From Strigamia acuminata (lineage: Eukaryota > Arthropoda > Chilopoda > Geophilomorpha > Linotaeniidae): a stretch of 60,000 nucleotides of DNA. Within the stretch, counting starts at the first letter, position 1, and each line of letters begins with the position of its first letter. The notes under the pieces were generated by a model. It had not been told where the DNA came from. It saw nothing but the letters and a program-made list of their open reading frames with translations, and did not search any database. This document shows, in pieces, positions 54,272 through 60,000 of the stretch. The stretch is from NCBI GenBank assembly GCA_949358305.1, contig OX442314.1, positions 11,651,060 to 11,711,059 of the forward strand, read 5' to 3'. A program made the translations under genes and the position numbers.

Positions 54272-55558
54272 AATAAAAAAACCAAAATAAAAATATTGTA
54301 TCATAAGACAATACTAGACACTAAAACAAAACGACAAAGGTAATAATGTAATAACAAAATCTTCCGAGTAAACAAAACCGCTCCCCACACAGTTCACTTA
54401 TTTATTTCCCCCATTTCTAATCAACTTGCATAACTGACACGTCTCTTCTATTGACTCAATCCACCGCAAGGCGATCGCATCATCAATAACCAGACGGTAA
54501 ACTATCCCCAAACAGAATACGAAGACAGACCTTTGTGGAAACGAAACCGGAAACCGAAACCAGAGATTTATTTGAGGGTCCCATTCACAACAACCCCGGC
54601 TACAAGTTTGTGGGTTTTGAATTCTTTCCACAAATTTAATCCCAACCGGTTTGCCCACATCTGTTATTCACATCCCTTATCATCATCTTTAACAACAAGT
54701 CTGCTGATACTGTGTATCTTCTTTTAAACCACATACTTCCAGATCAAATTACACCTTCAAAACCAGCCCCCCCCCCCCACCACCCCCTTCACCCAAAAAA
54801 AATTTAAAACATAAATAAAACTGACCCAACCACAAAAAAAAAATTTTAAAAAATGGCGATTCAAAATGGAGGATGTATTGAATGGTATGTGTGTGTTTGT
54901 GCTTCGGCGTTTAGATGGCTGAGCCGTAAGTTTTAGCTGGGGATTTGGGCAAGAGGGCTTTGATGAGGTGAAGAAGGGGGAGGGGTTTGTGGACGAAAGA
55001 CCCACATACAATGGTGGGCGCCTGCTGCCGGATCTGCTCGGCCTCTCGCCCGCCAACAAAAGTGTCCTTTGTGGCTGGCGTTGAAGCTCCGCTTCAGGAG
55101 CCCAACTAAACCCTTCGTGTTGTGTCCATGGCAAATTGAGCGTGGGAAGTCCCTCAATAGAAGGGGAGGAGGATCAAGCGTACACAAGAGGAGCAAGGAG
55201 GTGGTGAACGTCCATGTACCATCAAATACCTTTCCACGTGAGTGGTGAGCAAGCTCAAACTAACTCGAGTCTTTTACGCGTAGGTTTAATGTGGTTCTGT
55301 GCCTGATCCTGGGCTTAGTCTGCTTGCAATTGGATCACGGTGCTCACACCTGGTGGCAATTTTTTTATGTCGACAAATAAAATATTTTTTATTTTAGTTT
55401 AATTTTTAATTTTTTATATTTTATTTGCGTTTAGTGTTAATTTATATCTTTAATTCAATTTTTTTTAAACATTACAATCTATCGCAACCCACTTCATCGT
55501 TGGTGCGTTAAATGTTTTTAGTGCGATCTTTAAAAATTACGTTAATATATTTTAAATA
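54272..55558. other. No gene recognised
   Basis: A C-tract at 54768-54778. The block 54880-55350 is GC-richer and open on the minus strand for 87-125 codons (54757-55196), but it crosses the C-tract and shows no domain. Confidence 0.35.
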
Positions 55559-55742
55559 CAGTCGAAACTCTTTATAACGAATCGCGATATAACGAATTAT
55601 CGATATAACGGATACCTAAAAATGACTGGTTTGTTTGCCTGGCCATAGAACACCATGTTAAAAAATTTCGATATGACGAATTCTCGTTATAACGAATCGA
55701 TTTTTCGGGTCCCTTGCTATTCGTTGTAAAGAGCTTCAACTG
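55559..55742. mobile_element. 184-bp MITE, pogo/Tigger-like TTATAACGA family
   Basis: CAGTCGAAACTCTTTATAAC at the left, mirrored by GTAAAGAGCTTCAACTG at the right, TA on both sides. Internal GATATAACG and CGTTATAAC copies. Confidence 0.85.
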
Positions 55743-58339
55743 TATATAAATTTTAGCCGAAAAAATCAAATCAAAACTGACTTTTTTTTCCCTTAGAATT
55801 TTTTTTTTTAAAAAAATGCTAATTTTTTTATTTATACAAACAAGATTACGTAAAGTGTAATTTCACCTTTTACTAGGAAACATTTATTATTTTTTTACAT
55901 AACAATCCCAATCTCGCAATTTCTCCTACTTTTTTTTAAAAAAAAAAACCGGTCACGATTTTCCTTATTGCAGCATGCAGCCTCGAAAAACTACGTTATC
56001 TCAGCGCAGCTCCAAACGCCATCTGCTGACAAATCCTGACATGAATTTGGAGTAAGTTGCATTCTCATTGGCGTATTTGAAGCACGAGGGCGGGATCGTT
56101 GAGGATGGTACGACAGCGATGCGGGGCTCACGAGACTCCACCCACGGAGACTGCGATCAATACGGAGGCGGGATCAACGACCATCAACGCAGCTCTACGC
56201 CCCACCCGTCCATGGCTGACGCCTGCCTGCCTGCTTGCTTATACATCTTCTTTCAAAGAAAAACTCACAAATTTCTCCAAACCTAACCCGTTTTTATCAC
56301 GTCAAATCACAGATGCCTTTCAAAACAATAAAAATTAAAGATACCCTGAACTATTACGGATCTTGTGTAATTTAATTACTTTCGATAAGCCAGAAACAAT
56401 TTCTTTCAGTTTTTCTAATAAAATTTCTTCGCTTATTTTAGTAAAGCGTCATGTCTACAATCATGTCTGCCTTTCAATCTTTCGAATATCGGCAGTGGTT
56501 TACCACTGACGTTGATTTTAATTCACGTTATAGAGATGTCATTTAAACTTGTTTATATAAGTAAAATTCTACACGTTAAATTTTGAATTTAGACTGGTTT
56601 AAAAGGCGTGGCCTTTCACGTGCGTACTTAAATATATAAAAGGCTTAACTGATATGATACGTTTACAAAACGTATCACGGATAGACGATACGTATCATTT
56701 TCGTATCATAAAAACTGCAATTTATGCATTTATTTCCGATTTTCGGAAAATATGCATTAATAGCAGATTTTGGCTTTATATTGAATATAAATATATTCCA
56801 TGCATTTATGCATTTATCCGGTCTCTACTAATTAGTGATTATCCTTTTCCGATTAATGCTTAAATATTTTATATATTTAATACAAACACGCGCATTCCTC
56901 TACAATTGGTAGCAGAGGATGGTTGTTTTATTGCATGTTAAATATATTATTTAAGCATAAACATTCTTAGAATTATTTGATAATTAATTGATTTATTTAA
57001 ACACGCTATGACCTTATTAAAAAAAATTAAATGACAATTAAAATACGCTAGTCTTTCCATAGGCCTTTCGGCTGTTACCAGCCATCTTCAGTGGTTTGTA
57101 ACGATGTTTGCAACGACGGTGCATCTGGTAATTCTCTACAACTACCGGTAAGTAACTTAAAACTTGATTCTATACGAGTTTCCTATAGTATTTAACACAC
57201 CTATTTATACTCCCTTCTACTTCTACTTCTATTCATCCATTTATTTTTAAAAATGTCTAAGCAAATTCCAAATTTCACACCCAGTCGTGCCATTACATTA
57301 CCCATAGAATTTGCATTCGAATGAGTTAAGCCTCTCAGGTGGCATCTAATTTGCCATTTGTTCGCATTTGCATAATGTTGTACATTTCTCTTCGCATCAA
57401 GAATGACACAAAAATAAGCAGACGTGGTGAAAACTAATCACCACAATCTTCCATTCCATTCGTCAAAGAGACTCACGAAACGAAAGAAAAAAGAAAAAAA
57501 AAACAAGTATGAGGAGGGGTACCTCGAAGCAGGCAAAGAGACTCGACTGAAGAGAGAGACTCAACCTCCCATAACTCAATCAGCAACACCATCACTTGAT
57601 GGTCACCCACCAGGGGCCGCCACGACAACGAATTACGCTTGCGCGCGTTTCTCATTAGCGCCACCTGGCAGGAGAAAGAGACCCGAGAAGCAAAATTTAA
57701 AAAAAAAAAAAATACGTATCTCGACAAAAGAGATTTCGCATCCAGATAGCGTTTCTTAAAATTCACACCCTGCAACACTGCGTTTGACAGCGTCAGAAAC
57801 GCCTATAGGGTTTGGTGGTTGAGGCTGATTACAATGCAGGATTAGGACTAGCGTTGGTTGTTTTTTTTCTTTTTTTGGTAAGGGGGTGGTGAAAATAGAG
57901 GGTGGTTGCGCAAGTTGGGCCGGCAGACACGGCACTTGACGAAGAAATCAACTGTTGTGTTATGGCTGATGACATGTCTTGCCTCGAGGCTCCTAACAAG
58001 ACGCTGGATTGATCATGGAGGGTACGTGAGATTGCCATCTTTACATGTCAGTCGCAGGGGTCCATTCGATCACTGCAGCACACAGCCGCACACAAAGAAA
58101 ACGTTCATTTCGCATTTTCATTTGAATATTCCCAGCCATTATTTCGCTTTGAAAAAATATGGCAATGAGTTTCGAGAGATTTATTTGTTTGATCACAATT
58201 CGTTTATTTGCTTGTCAATGTAATTGATTAATGCAATTTTGGTTTACACGAATTATCGACAATTCAGATTACAGAGGGCAGAGTACTCAGAAATGAAACA
58301 CTACTATTTTTAATTTATTTCCTTTAATACACGTTTGTG
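55743..58339. other. No gene recognised
   Basis: 55960-56260 and 57420-57800 are more complex. The latter holds CCAGGTGGCGCT (57657-57670, reverse), a CTCF-like core. 57322-57338 repeats 17 bases found at 9428-9444. 57842-57905 is G/T-rich. No exon is supported. Confidence 0.4.
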
Positions 58340-58720
58340 AATTGTACAGCATTCAGCAAAATTAAGTATGTTATTTGTGCATTAAATAATGCATTTCATA
58401 ATAAAATTGAAAAAAATGCATTTGAAAATTTATTCAAAATATACCGCTTATTGTCGATTACTACGCGGGCCTCTAATAGCCCACGGACCTCGAACTGCGC
58501 GCAGGGCAAATTTTATTTTTGCCAATAACGCGCGGGCCTCGATTTGCACGCGGGTACACAATTGGAGGCCCGAAATGTGCCAAAAAATGATGACAAATGA
58601 CGCGTTTTGCATACGTTTCGGCAGAAAATAACATTTCGTAATAACATTTTACAAAATGTATTATCATTTGCAAACCAATACGTTTCAAAATACATTTCAA
58701 TACTTCGCAATAGAATTTTA
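58340..58720. mobile_element. Dispersed repeat family B copy, longest example
   Basis: Blocks GTACAGCATTCAGCAAAATT, TTATTTGTGCATTAAATAAT and GCATTTCATAATAAAATTG at the left, and ACATTTTACAAAATGTATT, GCAAACCAATACGTTTC and AAATACATTTCAATAC at the right. About 190 bp in the middle contains GCGGGCCTC repeats that have no counterpart in the other copies. Confidence 0.6.
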
Positions 58721-60000
58721 ACGGTATGTGATAAGTGTAATTTGGATTTTAACTTTGAATGCACCTATTGTTTATTAAATTTCATCAAATTAATCTGTTT
58801 ATTTGTATTTGGAAGTGTCGTTGATGGATCGCGAGTCGGTTCTCATTCGTGTAACGATGATGTTATTATCTCGATGTTGGCTTGTATACATCTGGACATT
58901 GTACGCCCTGTTATCCACTTTCATTATGGACATCACGGCACAGTTTACCAGTGGAGGAAAATTTGATAGGGCGCGCAGCTCCGGTGTAGCGAGCGCGTTT
59001 GTGGGCGGAATGATAAATTTGGATGCACACGTTTCCAGAATACTGAGTCTAATAAAGCAACGAGTGAAGTTCTCGCTTGCTTTTTCGCTTACCAAATGAG
59101 TTTTTACACGATACAATTTCAAGTTTGGTTCAAAATTCACTCGCTCTAAGCATCAAATGCATGATTTATGCTTTTCTAAGTCAGTTGCTGAATGCTGACA
59201 CCGGAATAAACAGATACTGCATTTTGGCGACTGTCAGATCCCAGAATATTACAATTTTCGATTTTTCACACAAATAAAAACCATGGAAAAACTGAAAAAT
59301 CAATAGGTGCATTCAAACCTGCCGTTCCTTCTGCTTCTAGTGTTTCTGGACAATGAATGGACATCCAAAACAGTCAAAAACATCATAAAAACAGCAAACC
59401 TAACACCAAAACGTGTAAAATTTTGTATTTTCGAATGAAGCTAACTCTGTTTTCAACTTCACACTACAGTTTGTAGAAAAGTCACTTGTCAAAAAATAAA
59501 AGAAAGAAAAAAGGAGGAGAAAAAGTCACAATTGTCTATGGAAATTGCAATCATAATGCGTCCGCAACTCTCCAAAGCGGAACCCTAGGGATGCGCCGGG
59601 TGAGCGCAAATGCTCGTAATGAAATCTGCATCGTATCGACACAGTCAATTTCGATAGATTCATTCGGCTCCGAATTCAGCAGACAACGCCAAGACAAATT
59701 AAAAGTGGAGTCATCTGAAAATTCAATTCCACTCGTTTTTATTTTCACTTCTTTGTATAATTACCTTGTCTTGGATTGTGTTAAAATTGCACGTTTTAAT
59801 TCAATTACAATCCACGTCCATTCCTACGCACGGAGAAAAGAAAGAAAAGAACAAGAAAAAAAAAATTTTTGGGCGAAAAGAGCAAAACTTTCTTTTCCAA
59901 TTTGCACAAACCTAATGCATTCGCAAATTGTTCTTTGCTGATTAAATATCAGCGTTAGAAACAAACAAATCTCTTCTTTCCCATCAAGTCTCTCGCAAAC
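58721..60000. other. No gene recognised; one small repeat relic
   Basis: 58800-59100 is open for about 98-113 codons on both strands without domain content. 59303-59447 runs from TAGGTGCATTCAAA to TTCGAATGAAGCTA, an imperfect inverted pair, and contains a GAATGGACATCCAAAACAG block shared with 3187 and 34735. 59460-60000 is unassigned. Confidence 0.35.

Overview
The window is AT-rich, intron-containing animal DNA. Its only firmly recognisable host gene is a SIX-family homeobox gene of the Six3/6 (optix) class at the left. The encoded protein, the spliced structure, the glutamine-rich tail and the surrounding transposon families (Tc1/pogo-like and mariner-like miniature elements, a copia relic, an LTR element) point to an invertebrate bilaterian. 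I cannot name the phylum from sequence alone. No tRNA, rRNA or CRISPR array was recognised.

Layout. 1-7250: non-coding DNA with minisatellites, a pogo-type miniature element and repeat relics. 7250-8058: GC-rich promoter/5' UTR zone with an RFX-type X-box and a CCAAT box. 8059-8684 and 10433-10652: two coding exons of Six3/6, joined by an intron that holds a decayed copia RNase H fragment split by a miniature inverted-repeat element. A possible alternative last exon lies near 21.5 kb. From 11 kb to 40 kb and from 48 kb to 60 kb the window is a gene desert. It is built of miniature inverted-repeat transposable elements (MITEs), relics of longer repeats, many AT-rich minisatellites, and islands of more complex sequence that could be cis-regulatory.

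40925-47837 is a nearly intact LTR retroelement on the minus strand. It has two 1,160-bp LTRs, about 99% identical, a 4-bp AGCT target duplication and a polypurine tract. Where gag-pol should be, one uninterrupted 1,430-codon reading frame fills the interior. That protein has no reverse transcriptase, protease, integrase or gag knuckle that I can see. It is low-complexity, with an RNES repeat array, a Cys/His cluster, a coiled-coil stretch and a triplicated SPTRLKL-type motif. The element also carries an exact internal copy of its polypurine tract and a perfect palindromic X-box in each LTR. It is the best candidate here for something undescribed: a recently mobile, non-autonomous LTR element carrying an orphan gene.

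A second theme is that several miniature elements contain minisatellites expanded inside them, so transposons seem to seed tandem arrays in this genome. X-box motifs occur in the Six3/6 promoter zone, in a distal complex island and in the LTRs.
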